Of a stretch of DNA of 64,000 nt, positions 36,972 through 45,485 are shown piece after piece. A program made the translations under genes and the position numbers. Below the pieces are notes generated by a model. That model was given only the letters and a program-made list of their open reading frames with translations, did not search any database and had not been told where the DNA came from. Source of the DNA: Palsa-892 sp963751615. GTDB lineage: Bacteria > Pseudomonadota > Alphaproteobacteria > Rhizobiales > Xanthobacteraceae. The stretch is from positions 310,001 to 374,000 of the forward strand of contig CAVVVG010000005.1 in assembly GCA_963751615.1 (NCBI GenBank), in the 5' to 3' direction. Position 1 is the stretch's first letter, and the number at the start of each line of letters is the position of its first letter.

Positions 36972-36975
36972 TGGC

Positions 36976-38076
36976 TCAGTCCCTCCCGACCGTGGGCGGC
37001 AGCGGGCTACCCTGCACCGGCATGCCGGGCCGGACACCCTGCACCCCTTGGACGATGACCTGTTCTCCGCCTGACAATCCGCTTTCGATAATCACGTCAG
37101 GGCCCTTATCGGCTCCGGGCTTCACGCGTTTCGCGGCTGCCTTGCCGTCCTCGACCACGAAAACGTAGATGCCTTCCTGATCAGCGATCAGGGCCGCCTG
37201 GGGGACGACGACCTTTTCCTCCGACGTCCCGCTTTCAAGTTTAACCTGCACAAATTGACCGTCGATCAGCGCGCCATTTGGGTTCGGCATGGTGGCCCGT
37301 ACCAACACCGTGTCCGTGGCGCGGTCCACGGTGACGTCGAGGAAATTAATGGCGCCTATTTGGTCGTAGGTCGAGCCATCGGAAAAGCGGATGCTAACGT
37401 CCTTTATATCTGCCGCGGTGCGGGTCTTCTGGGATTCCAGAAGATCGCGTTGGCTCACCGGAAACGCCAGATACATCGGATCCTGGCTGACGATTAGTGC
37501 CAGTGCGCCGCTCTCCGGCCCGACGACGTTGCCCTTCGTGATGTTGGTGCGGCCGATTTTACCTGAAATCGGCGACACGATCTCAGTGTATCCAAGATTG
37601 ATCTTGGCCGTCTCCAGATTCGCCTGGTCGGTCAGAACTGCGCCTTCGGCCTGCTCATCTGCAGCTTTTGCCTGGTCGCGCGCCACCACGCTACCAGAGC
37701 CCGTCTTCAAGAGTTGCTCAGCGCGGTCCAATTGTTGCACGGTGAGCGTTTTTGCCGCCTTGCTACGTTTTAAGGCGCCTTGCGCCTGTTCGACCGCGGC
37801 TTGAAAGAGCCCCTGCTCTATGCGGTACAACGGCTCACCTTCCTTGACCTTATCGCCTTCCTTGAACAGCACCGCCTCGAGAAACCCCTTGACCCTCGCA
37901 TTGATCTGGACGCGGTTGATAGCCTCAATGCGTCCGACAAAATCGAACGTCTTAGCTATGGACTTGCGCTCGGCTGAAACGGTGCCCACCGGAATGGTGG
38001 TGGGCGCTCCCTGTTGTCCAAAAGCCGGCGCCACAAGCCCGCAGATTACCAAACTCGAGCACAGAGCTAAGCGCAT
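36976..38076 (-). CDS. RND efflux periplasmic adaptor (membrane fusion protein)
   Basis: The 366-residue protein has a signal peptide (LALCSSLVICGLVAPAFG) and the adaptor layout: lipoyl-like halves around VGRIEAINRVQINARVKGFLEAVLFKEGDKVKEGEPLYRIE and TEIVSPISGKIGRTNITKGNVVG, a helical hairpin (about residues 100-150), a beta-barrel (QVKLESGTSEEKVVVPQAA) and a C-terminal membrane-proximal domain. There is no N-terminal lipobox cysteine. It bridges the permease to an outer-membrane channel. It is the first gene of the two-gene leftward efflux operon. Confidence 0.92.
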   Translation of the reverse strand: MRLALCSSLVICGLVAPAFGQQGAPTTIPVGTVSAERKSIAKTFDFVGRIEAINRVQINARVKGFLEAVLFKEGDKVKEGEPLYRIEQGLFQAAVEQAQGALKRSKAAKTLTVQQLDRAEQLLKTGSGSVVARDQAKAADEQAEGAVLTDQANLETAKINLGYTEIVSPISGKIGRTNITKGNVVGPESGALALIVSQDPMYLAFPVSQRDLLESQKTRTAADIKDVSIRFSDGSTYDQIGAINFLDVTVDRATDTVLVRATMPNPNGALIDGQFVQVKLESGTSEEKVVVPQAALIADQEGIYVFVVEDGKAAAKRVKPGADKGPDVIIESGLSGGEQVIVQGVQGVRPGMPVQGSPLPPTVGRD

Positions 38077-38238
38077 TGGTATTCACCGTCGCGTTTTCAG
38101 TTGCATTGTTTCAGCCTACTAACTTGCGTAGTGTAGCGTACCGATTTTCTTTGGACACACGTTCGAGTTAAGCGGCTTGCTTCGAATCCACTTGCTCGCA
38201 AGCGAAACGTGTTTGGCAGGGATCAATCCCGCAACGGG

Positions 38239-39255
38239 TCAGTGTGGTTCGAGATAAACGAAATTTTTCCAGCTGAGCATTCTTAGCAAGATGCGACGAA
38301 TGGTTGAGAGATGGTGCCAATGGTGCGTGAGTAAAGCGACCTGGGCAGCCGCTCCCAAAGGAATCTGATATTCAGAAATGTCATCAGTGATTTCGATCTG
38401 CGCCAATGTACGGCCCTCGCCCTTGATTTGACTGGTGTCGATAAGGAGACCGGTGGCCTGAATTTGGCCCTGCGCGATCGCGCCGATAACCACTTGTGAT
38501 TTGCCTCTGAAGATACGTCCGGGAACCGCATCGAACGCGATCTCGGCATCATCTCCTGGCCTCACACGCTGTAAGCCATTCTGTTGAAATGCCCCGACCA
38601 GCTTTGGATAGTCCGTGTGCACGAATGTCATGACCGGTCGCAGCGGCAAGGGCACCGCCATCATTCCCGGCCTAAGGCCAACCTGCGTCACAAATCCTGG
38701 GCCGGGCGCACGTACCACGGTTTGCTGAAGATTGAAGTCGGCCTCGGCCTTTTTTGCTACTGCGTTTTCATATGCCGCCTGAGCTGCCAAGTATAAGCCG
38801 CGTCGGTTTTCAAGATCAAGCTCCGAAAATGGAAGGGGACGCCCCCCTTCACGCGCGTTACGGTTACCAAGCTCGTAACGGTCAAACGCCTGCTTGGTTC
38901 GGTCGCGATTGGCGGTTGCCTCATTGACCAGGGCATCGGCGCTGTCGACGGCTGCCTGAAAAACGGTCGGATCAATACGAAAGAGCACGTCGCCTTTTTT
39001 GAGCTGTTGGTTCCCCTCCGCGACGACCTCGACAACCCGACCTTTAACGTCCGGAATAATCGGCGTGGTCGCAAAATAAATTCGCGCATCCTTTGTGAAG
39101 GGATGATTGTAATTCATGAGCAACAAAATCATCGTGATGCCGGCAATTCCACCGAGCACCGCGGTCGCGAGTGTCCATTGGTTGACCGGTATCCTGAATA
39201 TTTTGAAAATCAGATAACAGAAGCTCGCGTAAATCAGGATCAATAGCAGTTCCAT
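38239..39255 (-). CDS. HlyD-family membrane fusion protein (YiaV/YibH-like)
   Basis: The 338-residue protein is anchored by two N-terminal membrane segments (LLLILIYASFCYLIFKIF and AVLGGIAGITMILLLMN), followed by a biotinyl-lipoyl-like unit (VVEVVAEGNQQLKKGDVLFRID) and a coiled-coil hairpin, then VVRAPGPGFVTQVGLRPG. This matches YibH/YiaV-type HlyD proteins, which occur with DUF3302 proteins. Its ATG overlaps the stop of that gene by one base (TGATG). The partner pump is not next to it. Function is presumed envelope transport. Confidence 0.87.
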   Translation of the reverse strand: MELLLILIYASFCYLIFKIFRIPVNQWTLATAVLGGIAGITMILLLMNYNHPFTKDARIYFATTPIIPDVKGRVVEVVAEGNQQLKKGDVLFRIDPTVFQAAVDSADALVNEATANRDRTKQAFDRYELGNRNAREGGRPLPFSELDLENRRGLYLAAQAAYENAVAKKAEADFNLQQTVVRAPGPGFVTQVGLRPGMMAVPLPLRPVMTFVHTDYPKLVGAFQQNGLQRVRPGDDAEIAFDAVPGRIFRGKSQVVIGAIAQGQIQATGLLIDTSQIKGEGRTLAQIEITDDISEYQIPLGAAAQVALLTHHWHHLSTIRRILLRMLSWKNFVYLEPH

Positions 39256-39596
39256 CACTTGTCTCCAGAGGTAGCTTTCGCCTCGAGCTGCTTCACGCGT
39301 CGTTGCAATTCCTTAAGCTCGTTTTTCTGGTCCATCACTTTTGCTGGCGGATCAGAAAATCCCCATCCGCGCTCCGGCCGATACGCCATCGCCCAAATCC
39401 ATAAAAATGGCCATAACGCGTGTAGCGTGAACAGGCTGACCCATCCTGCCGCATGAATGGCGTCCTCGTGCGGATGATTTCGCGATTTTGCCAACAGATA
39501 CGGGATATCGTGAATGGCGATAATTCCATAGAAAAGCACCACTATGACGAAGATCAACAAGCCAAGCGCAAAATAATTCAAAAAAGGATCACTCAT
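39255..39596 (-). CDS. DUF3302 family inner-membrane protein (YiaW/YibI-like)
   Basis: I start at the ATG at 39596 (MSDPFLNYFALGLL), since the upstream ATG at 39608 is less well conserved. The 113-residue protein has an N-terminal membrane helix, the conserved HDIPYLLAKSRNHPHEDAIHAAGWVSLFTLHALWPFLWIWA motif characteristic of DUF3302, and a charged coiled C-terminus (LKELQRRVKQLEAKA). E. coli yiaW-yiaV and yibI-yibH have the same pairing, so it is likely an accessory subunit of the HlyD-type protein. Confidence 0.88.
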   Translation of the reverse strand: MSDPFLNYFALGLLIFVIVVLFYGIIAIHDIPYLLAKSRNHPHEDAIHAAGWVSLFTLHALWPFLWIWAMAYRPERGWGFSDPPAKVMDQKNELKELQRRVKQLEAKATSGDK

Positions 39597-39702
39597 GATC
39601 GCCTTCATTCCTATCTGGTGCCAATGTGGCTAATTGCCAATCTAACCGTCTGGGTCAGACTTATTATTTTATTATTTACTATATCAAAGCGCGAATCTCA
39701 GA

Positions 39703-39716
39703 TTAATTCAAATCAA
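39703..39716. promoter_or_regulatory. Degenerate FixK-type site upstream of DUF3302 gene
   Basis: TTAATTCAAATCAA differs from TTGA-N6-TCAA at one half-site base. It ends 107 bp before the DUF3302 start. Functionality is doubtful without binding data. Confidence 0.3.
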
Positions 39717-39800
39717 AAGACTGCACCTCGAAGCACCCAAAAGACTGTTTATGCAGACTTTTTGGTTAGCAACTGTCCTTACTGGCTATTTTGGTACTAG

Positions 39801-39823
39801 CAGATGCGAAATTTTCGCATCTG
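39801..39823. promoter_or_regulatory. Perfect 11-1-11 palindrome
   Basis: CAGATGCGAAA-T-TTTCGCATCTG is a perfect inverted repeat with a one-base centre. It lies 63 bp upstream of a small rightward reading frame (39887) and 204 bp upstream of the leftward DUF3302 gene. The length and symmetry suggest an operator for a dimeric regulator; a terminator is unlikely because the loop is one base and no T-run follows. Confidence 0.5.
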
Positions 39824-39886
39824 ACGTGATCCAATCTAGGTGGGATACAAAGTGATGCAGGTACTTCCTCCAAAGAGGTCACGCCA

Positions 39887-40012
39887 ATGAAAAATGCTTT
39901 TCGTTTTATGATCCCAATTATTGCCATCTTCGCCATCACTCCGATTTCCCATCCGGCCTGGAAAATCAGTCATTGGCGACGCGATCTGCGCAGTGTTCGG
40001 ACCGGCCAGTAG
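39887..40012 (+). CDS. Possible small membrane peptide (41 aa)
   Basis: An ATG at 39887 preceded by AAAGAGG opens 41 codons (MKNAFRFMIPIIAIFAITPI, then SHPAWKISHWRRDLRSV). The hydrophobic first half followed by a basic tail fits a single-pass membrane peptide. It sits downstream of the 23-bp palindrome and ends convergently with the HdeD gene. No family is known to me. Confidence 0.45.
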   Translation: MKNAFRFMIPIIAIFAITPISHPAWKISHWRRDLRSVRTGQ

Positions 40013-40023
40013 TTTGTGGCGAA

Positions 40024-40557
40024 TCAGGCCCGAATACGCAATGCCCATATAACAAGTACTGTCCCCTGCACGAGAAGTAGCACGCCAAACACAAGCGGAA
40101 CTGCGAGCCCTGTGGTTACGGGCGAACCGAGCAATAGTAGTCCGATCACCACATTGATCGCACCCAACATAAATGATCCGATCCCGCCGCCTTTGAATCC
40201 TTCAATTATTTCTAGGACTCCCATAACAAGTCCCTGCGCACCGAGAATAATAATCAGCACGGTGGGTATGGTCACGGCGGCAAGCAATGGATGTCGCAAA
40301 ACAACGAGACCGGCGAGGATGCCGACAATCCCGCCGAGCAGCGACCAAACCCATGGAACGGAGCGATCCACAAATATGCGCACCAACGATAGTACGCCCC
40401 CGATGAGCCAGTAAAAGCCGAGGAAGGTAATCGCGAGAATAAGTGTTGCGCCGGGTGCCGTGACAAACATCAGCCCCAAAATGATGGCGGCGATTCCGTG
40501 TAGTAAAAAGAGCCACCAGACATTCGACTGTTGGGTTGATGCAGTTGCGGTGGCCAT
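40024..40557 (-). CDS. HdeD family acid-resistance membrane protein (DUF308)
   Basis: The 177-residue protein has six hydrophobic segments in three pairs, as in DUF308/HdeD: LHGIAAIILGLMFVTAPGATL, then FYWLIGGVLSLVRIFVD and LLGGIVGILAGLVVLRHPLLAA, and a final FGVLLLVQGTVLVIWALRIRA. HdeD is an inner-membrane acid-resistance protein of E. coli whose mechanism is unclear. It starts at an ATG with AAGGAG 6-10 bp upstream. Alongside the decarboxylase operon it supports an acid-stress theme in the region. The CYTH-CHAD gene is divergent, 250 bp away. Confidence 0.88.
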   Translation of the reverse strand: MATATASTQQSNVWWLFLLHGIAAIILGLMFVTAPGATLILAITFLGFYWLIGGVLSLVRIFVDRSVPWVWSLLGGIVGILAGLVVLRHPLLAAVTIPTVLIIILGAQGLVMGVLEIIEGFKGGGIGSFMLGAINVVIGLLLLGSPVTTGLAVPLVFGVLLLVQGTVLVIWALRIRA

Positions 40558-40807
40558 GAGGAATCTCCTTTTTTATCAGCCTTAAGCTCGTACCTATTTC
40601 GGCGTGAGTCAATTGGTGCGATATACAGAGACGCGGCCTGCCCCGGGTTTTTGTTCAACGTTCTCGATACGCAGATGGCCGATTGAACGAAAATGCAATC
40701 CGCGTATCGTGTGTTTGATCAGCGGGACTTGCTTAATAACTTTATTGTAAAACATGTGACGCGTGTCACACGAGTGTAGGAACCCCCTCAACGGCTCGGT
40801 GTACCAA

Positions 40808-42352
40808 ATGTCGCAAGAGATCGAGCTCAAACTTGCGATCGACGCGCGTGACGTCTCGCGCCTACGCAACAGCGCAATTCTGCAAGCGTCCAATTTGGCT
40901 CACGCGCCTCGCACCCATCTGATCAGCACCTACTACGACACTCCCTCTTTCTCGCTCCAACGCGGCGCCATCGTGCTTCGAGTTCGCAAAAACGGGCGCG
41001 AACGCGTGCAGTCAGTCAAGCTGAATGCATCTGGGCCCGGGAGCGTCACACGACGCATTGAATTTGAGAGCCCGATCCGGAGCGATCGCCCAAACTTGAT
41101 GCGAATCGAAGATTCAGGTGTTCGCCGACTGATCCAAAGGTGCCGTGGCCACAAGGTCCTGTTACCGGTGCTTATCACGGATGTCGTGCGCGAGACGTGG
41201 TTGCTGCAGCTTGGACGATGCCAAATCGAATGTGCCATTGATTGCGGCAGCGTGGTGGCAAATCGAAAAAGGATACCGATCTCCGAAGTGGAGCTTGGGC
41301 TCAAGTCAGGCGAACCTGCGCGTCTCTTTCAACTGGCGCGCCGACTTAATGCCATTGTGCCGTTGCGAATTAGGCCGAGGAGCAAAACGGAGCGCGGCTA
41401 CAAGCTCGCCAAGAGTTTCGCGCCCACCGCTGCAAGTGCCGCCTCCGTACATCTCGATTCGGACGGTAGCGTCAGAAACTCCTTCGCGATTATCGCGCAG
41501 GCCTGTCTTACCGACATTCTCACCAATGCCAATTATGCGTACCAGAGCAGCGATCCAGAAGCGATACATCAACTTCGAGTCGGCATTCGTCACATGCGTT
41601 CGGCATTTTCTTTGTTCCGGGAGGCGATGGCGCAAACCGGTCGGTTTCGCATCGAAGATGAGCTGCGCTCATTGCAACGAAAACTGGGCACTACACGCGA
41701 ATGGGACGTGCTGATCGAAGAGACGCTCAACCGCATGCCCAAGCAGTTGCGCAAGTCATCAGGCAATCTGCTCAAAATTGCGAAAATAAACCGCGCAGAA
41801 GGGTACCGGGGGGTCCGCACCGCGCTCCGCGATCCGCATCGAACAGACTTGCTGCTGCGGCTCGCACTTTGGATTGAACGACAATTCGGATTGGCAGCCC
41901 CAGACCGAGGGGAACGACAATGGAAGGCCAGCATTCTTGCCAAACCAATAAAGAATTTCGCCGCTGACGCGTTGAACGTCCAGCATGCCAAAGTGCGAAA
42001 GCTCGGCAAAAGAATACGTACGCTCGACACGCGAGAACTCCATCGTCTGCGCATCCGCATCAAAAAGTTACGCCACGCGACGGAGTTCTTCGGTGACATC
42101 TGGCCCGGTCGGCGAACAGAGCGCTATCTTTCTGCGCTCAAGAAGCTGCAGGGGGTCTTGGGCACATTGCACGATGAGATGATGGCCCTCAAATTGATCG
42201 CCCAACTAGTTGCCTCTGGAAAATCTAATGCCGCGAGCGCCGCCGATCTTGTCAATCGTTGGCTAGCCGAATCCCAACAATATCACCGCAAGCATGCGAT
42301 CGCGCATTGGCACAAATTCGCAAAACGGAGGTTATTCTGGAAGAGCAAATGA
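40808..42352 (+). CDS. CYTH and CHAD domain protein
   Basis: I start at the ATG at 40808 (MSQEIELKLAIDARDVSRL). Residues 1-200 form a CYTH domain with the metal/phosphate-binding ExExK motif (EIELK) and the tunnel strands TYYDTPSFSLQRGAIVLRVRK and VKLNASGPG. Residues about 225-514 form a CHAD helical domain with AIHQLRVGIRHMRSAFSLFRE and LHRLRIRIKKLRHATEFF. CYTH domains hydrolyse triphosphates and CHAD domains bind polyphosphate, so the protein is likely a polyphosphate-associated factor or triphosphatase. A ppk2 remnant lies directly after the stop, and ppk2 is at 23192, which is consistent with polyphosphate metabolism. Confidence 0.9.
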   Translation: MSQEIELKLAIDARDVSRLRNSAILQASNLAHAPRTHLISTYYDTPSFSLQRGAIVLRVRKNGRERVQSVKLNASGPGSVTRRIEFESPIRSDRPNLMRIEDSGVRRLIQRCRGHKVLLPVLITDVVRETWLLQLGRCQIECAIDCGSVVANRKRIPISEVELGLKSGEPARLFQLARRLNAIVPLRIRPRSKTERGYKLAKSFAPTAASAASVHLDSDGSVRNSFAIIAQACLTDILTNANYAYQSSDPEAIHQLRVGIRHMRSAFSLFREAMAQTGRFRIEDELRSLQRKLGTTREWDVLIEETLNRMPKQLRKSSGNLLKIAKINRAEGYRGVRTALRDPHRTDLLLRLALWIERQFGLAAPDRGERQWKASILAKPIKNFAADALNVQHAKVRKLGKRIRTLDTRELHRLRIRIKKLRHATEFFGDIWPGRRTERYLSALKKLQGVLGTLHDEMMALKLIAQLVASGKSNAASAADLVNRWLAESQQYHRKHAIAHWHKFAKRRLFWKSK

Positions 42353-42376
42353 CAGACTTTGGACGCCGGGTTGATT

Positions 42377-42460
42377 AACCTGAAGCTTGCGCAGTTCCTT
42401 TTCACAAGTCTTCCGCTTCATTTTGGTCTTGCCATTCTTGGCACTGGTGCGTCGCAGCAT
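42377..42460 (-). pseudogene. Remnant of the 5' end of a ppk2-like gene
   Basis: Read leftward from 42460 this DNA encodes a start followed by KMKRKTCEKELRKLQV, matching KLKRKVYEKELRKLQV near the start of PPK2 at 23192, and the nucleotides are close too (for example GAAAAGGAACTGCG and AAGCTTCAGGTT). Homology ends abruptly at 42377, before the Walker motifs. It is convergent with the CYTH-CHAD gene and represents a deleted ppk2 paralogue. Confidence 0.75.
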
Positions 42461-42548
42461 CGCGTCACCAGTACAGGTTCACAACGTGCACAGTCGCCGC
42501 GCGACATTAAATGCGATCTAAGCGGCTTTGGAAAACTAGTCGGCTGAT

Positions 42549-42562
42549 TTGATACAAATCAA
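42549..42562. promoter_or_regulatory. FixK/FNR-type box upstream of zinc-ribbon gene (copy 1)
   Basis: TTGATACAAATCAA matches TTGA-N6-TCAA and ends 70 bp before the ATG at 42633. The sequence from the box through AATGCAATTG and CAGAAAGTAA is also conserved before copy 2. Confidence 0.7.
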
Positions 42563-42632
42563 TGCAATTGCGGCAGAAAGTAAAATGCTTATAGTTGGCT
42601 ATTATAAAAATAAAAAAATAGGGAGGCCAAAC

Positions 42633-42866
42633 ATGACATCAGTCGCGTCACTTCAAAGTTTCGACCATAGGGTGGAATGTGCTCAATGCGGAGAGAAATT
42701 GATTGCTCCCGAGCGATCTGAATACGTGAAGACCGAAGAAGTTCGCAATTTTTGGCGCTGCGCGAATTGTGGCCATGAGTTTGAAACGGCGGCTAATTTT
42801 CATGCAGACTCAACGCTTCCAATTGAGCTTGTTGAGGCTTTTTTGCCAAATTTATTGGTTGCATGA
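42633..42866 (+). CDS. Small zinc-ribbon-like protein (copy 1)
   Basis: I start at the ATG at 42633 after GGGAGG; the longer frame from 42549 would begin inside the FixK-type box. The 77-residue protein has two cysteine pairs (CAQCGEK and CANCGHEF) 30 residues apart, which should bind zinc, and a C-terminal segment LPIELVEAFLPNLLVA. It is about 60-65% identical to the copy at 62148, with the C-terminal 16 residues identical. A zinc-ribbon or rubredoxin-like fold is likely; function unknown. Confidence 0.8.
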   Translation: MTSVASLQSFDHRVECAQCGEKLIAPERSEYVKTEEVRNFWRCANCGHEFETAANFHADSTLPIELVEAFLPNLLVA

Positions 42867-43023
42867 GCATTTGACGATTAAACCCGCATTCCCCGGATGA
42901 CGGGTCGGGGCTTCCAACCAGTTTAGAGAACGCCTATCATTTACGTCGGTTCGGGGGTCCTCCGGGCATCCCGATTAAGGCTGCCGAGCCGTGCATCCCA
43001 AGCACTTCCAGGAGAACTCCAAC

Positions 43024-43464
43024 ATGCGAATTTTTCACCAATTTCGTACAGGTCTTATCGCTCTAATCGTTATGGTCGGCGCGAGCATTTCGTCTGCGGC
43101 CTACGCCGACAGCGGCACCATCCGCATTTCGGTGGTGAAGGCCGGCTGGTTCGTCGGCGCGTCCGCGGGATCGGGCACGCTGACGTTTCATGGACGGCAA
43201 TACCCGTTGTCGGTCGGCGGTTTGAGCGCCGGCCTCGTATTCGGCGCGTCGGGAACAAACTTTGTTGGCACCGTCAGCAACATCCGCTCGCCATCGGACG
43301 TCGCGGGGGTCTATGGGGCCGTCGGGGCTGGCGGCGCGGTAGTGGTCGGAGCTCGGGTTATCTCACTTCGCAACGCGAAGGGTGCCCTCTTGCAGTTGAG
43401 AGGCGAGCAGGTCGGGTTGATGGCCAATCTCGACCTAAGCGGAATGGCAATTTCGCTGAGGTAA
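43024..43464 (+). CDS. Secreted hypothetical protein, paralogue of 27128-27652
   Basis: I start at the ATG at 43024 (MRIFHQFRTGLIALIVMVG) after AGGAG. The 146-residue protein has a signal peptide cleaved after AYA, and the same mature domain as its paralogue (IRISVVKAGWFVGASAGSGTLTFHGRQYPLSVGGLSAG). The C-terminus stops at LSGMAISLR, without the Tyr/Arg/Cys tail of the paralogue. Family not recognised. Unlike its paralogue it has no FixK-type box in front. Confidence 0.8.
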   Translation: MRIFHQFRTGLIALIVMVGASISSAAYADSGTIRISVVKAGWFVGASAGSGTLTFHGRQYPLSVGGLSAGLVFGASGTNFVGTVSNIRSPSDVAGVYGAVGAGGAVVVGARVISLRNAKGALLQLRGEQVGLMANLDLSGMAISLR

Positions 43465-43590
43465 GCGCGGCGGGCGGGTTAGCCAGAGGCTTAACTCGCC
43501 CGTGCTTGTTCCGACGGTAAAGCAACGGCTTGCACTTCACCCATCCGCCATGTGGCGAACGTCAGCCAATTGTTGGCGAAGAGGACCATC

Positions 43591-44160
43591 ATGTCCTTGA
43601 ATGCCAAGATACTGAGTACAATGTTTGGAATGCTTGCCGTGGGGGCGGTTTCAATGGCCGTGACGGTATTTGCGCAACAAAACCCTCCTGCGGCCGGACA
43701 GGAACCGCCACCGGGTGCACAATCGCCCGGCGCACCGCCGCCGAACAGTCAAATGCCAAGCGTTCCTGGGTCGCAATCTGCACCGGTTCCCTCCGGCTCC
43801 ACAATATCTGCGGCGGTCATAGCCAACGTCAATTTGCGCAGCGGACCAAACACGGCTTCGGAAATTATTACGACCATTCCTAGTGGCACCCCGGTCCTAA
43901 TTACCAGTTGCAGCGGCGAGTGGTGCGAGGTTACGTGGAATGATCGCAGCGGCTATGCGGTTGCACGAAATCTCAATCTCGGCGGGCCACGACCGGCGAG
44001 ACCGAATCGTGCAATGCCCGGCTACGCCGGGCCGCCACCACCCGGGTATTATCCGCCGCCGCCACAGCCCCTCTTTTACGGCCCCGGCTATTATTACGGC
44101 CCCGGTTATTATTATGGTCCCCGGCGGTATTGGCGAAGGCGGTATTGGCGCGGATGGTGA
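43591..44160 (+). CDS. SH3-domain secreted protein with Tyr/Gly-rich tail
   Basis: The start at 43591 is preceded by GAGGA and gives a signal peptide (MFGMLAVGAVSMAVTVFA), a Pro/Gly-rich linker (about residues 30-75), then a bacterial SH3 domain with NVNLRSGPNTASEIITTIPSG and WCEVTWNDRSGYAVARNLNL. The tail is repetitive (YYYGPGYYYGP) and ends in Arg/Trp. Such proteins bind or sense cell wall and are exported; no catalytic domain is present. The 189-residue length is typical of these small SH3 lipoprotein-like proteins. Confidence 0.82.
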   Translation: MSLNAKILSTMFGMLAVGAVSMAVTVFAQQNPPAAGQEPPPGAQSPGAPPPNSQMPSVPGSQSAPVPSGSTISAAVIANVNLRSGPNTASEIITTIPSGTPVLITSCSGEWCEVTWNDRSGYAVARNLNLGGPRPARPNRAMPGYAGPPPPGYYPPPPQPLFYGPGYYYGPGYYYGPRRYWRRRYWRGW

Positions 44161-44590
44161 CCACAGGGTTTCTCTCGCGTCGCATCAGTCCGAGCCGCGG
44201 CGCCAACAAGACGCCAATTTATTGCTATCGTTTATCTCATCGCTACGTCCCAAACCATCGGGGAAGACTCCGCGGGCGATCCGAACTGAAAAGTCTTGCT
44301 GGGTGCGTGGCGATTTTAGCCGCGATCCCATCTTCTTCATGGATAATGCCGACCCGCAACCCGAAAGCTCTGAGGCCTGCGCCTTCTATAACAAGGCGCC
44401 GCAGATCAATTATTTCAAGGGTGAGGCTTATTTCTGCGATCCGCTCAAATGACGCTGCGCCGAAAGGTTTGCGGATGACGCTCAAACCAATCCAATGCCA
44501 CGGCCGTTCTATCGTTCACGCCCAAGCGCTCTATAATCCTATATCTTCTGCGTTCTGATTCTTTTTCGGCCGCTTAGAGATTGAGGCGAG
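44161..44590. other. Intergenic region, possible short coding remnant
   Basis: One frame ending at 44452 reads MDNADPQPESSEACAFYNKAP and YFKGEAYFCDPLK, which has protein-like composition with a cysteine pair, but no signal peptide or ribosome-binding site is seen at 44339. It may be a truncated secreted protein. Nothing else is supported. No FixK-type box. Confidence 0.35.
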
Positions 44591-45139
44591 ATGAAACTCG
44601 TAGCTATCGATTTCGAAACTGCAAACTACGCGGCTAACAGTGCCTGCGCACTGGGAATCGTTTCAATCGAAAATGGAAAGATCACCAAAAAGGGTTACCG
44701 CCTGATCCGTCCGCCGCGGATGAGCTTTATGTTCTCCTATCTGCATGGAATTTCCTGGAGCGATGTCAAAAATGAGGACAATTTCGCTAACGTATGGAAT
44801 GATTTTCAGGAATTTTGGACAGGAGCCAACTATTTTGTGGCGCATAACGCAGCATTTGACCGGAATGTTCTTTCCGCCTGCTGTACTTCCTCAGGCCGGG
44901 CACCTCCTCGGGTTCCATTCATCTGCACTGTTCGGATCGCTCGCGCGCATTGGAACTTTCGACCCGCAAATCTCGCAAACGTATGTAATGAATTAGGAAT
45001 CGCACTTAAGCACCATGATGCTGCTTCCGATGCGTTGGCCTGTGCAACGATCGCGGTTCGCGCCATTCAGGAAGGCTTTCCACTCTTGTCAGCTGTTGTT
45101 GGAAATCGTTCCCGTCGAAAATTTCAAGGCTCCATTTAA
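44591..45139 (+). CDS. 3'-5' exonuclease, DNA polymerase III epsilon-like (DEDDh)
   Basis: The 182-residue protein shows the DEDDh motifs: VAIDFETAN (Asp7 and Glu9), HNAAFDRNVL at about residue 86 (Asp), and HHDAASDAL near residue 137 (His and Asp). It starts at an ATG with GAGGCGAG in front. It probably degrades single-stranded DNA or RNA from the 3' end, as in the RNase T / epsilon family. The C-terminal 25 residues (SAVVGNRSRRKFQGSI) are not part of the domain. It stands alone and is rightward. Confidence 0.85.
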   Translation: MKLVAIDFETANYAANSACALGIVSIENGKITKKGYRLIRPPRMSFMFSYLHGISWSDVKNEDNFANVWNDFQEFWTGANYFVAHNAAFDRNVLSACCTSSGRAPPRVPFICTVRIARAHWNFRPANLANVCNELGIALKHHDAASDALACATIAVRAIQEGFPLLSAVVGNRSRRKFQGSI

Positions 45140-45485
45140 GCTTCTGCATTCTCAGATGCTATGGGTTTTCTCGGATGAGCCCCGAGCGGACGTGAATGGT
45201 AGCGATTTTCTGAACTCGTTAGACGGCCAGATGCGAGGGGGCGGACGCTTCTCGGCATTCAGATGCCGCTGTGTCCAAAAGTCCGTTCAAGGTCATTTGC
45301 GTCATATTGAGCACAAGGTTGCGACGACCGCTTCACCCTAATACACGGACAATATCTACGCTGATCATCTCTTTCGTTAAGTGCCATGCACCGCCAATTG
45401 CTTTCAATAAAATATAGCTAAATTGCAGACCTGCACTTCAATTCTGATATATTGAATACTATTGGACTTCCGATATTTGCGACTC
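45140..45485. other. Intergenic region, no gene seen
   Basis: I found no gene, repeat-family member or FixK-type box in this stretch. It is AT-richer near 45400-45460, as in a promoter region for the DoxX gene, but no clear -35/-10 pair could be defined. Confidence 0.4.

Noticed and set aside
44130..44558. Rightward 142-codon Arg/Ser-rich frame
   Set aside because: Overlaps the end of the SH3 gene, has no ribosome-binding site and poor composition.
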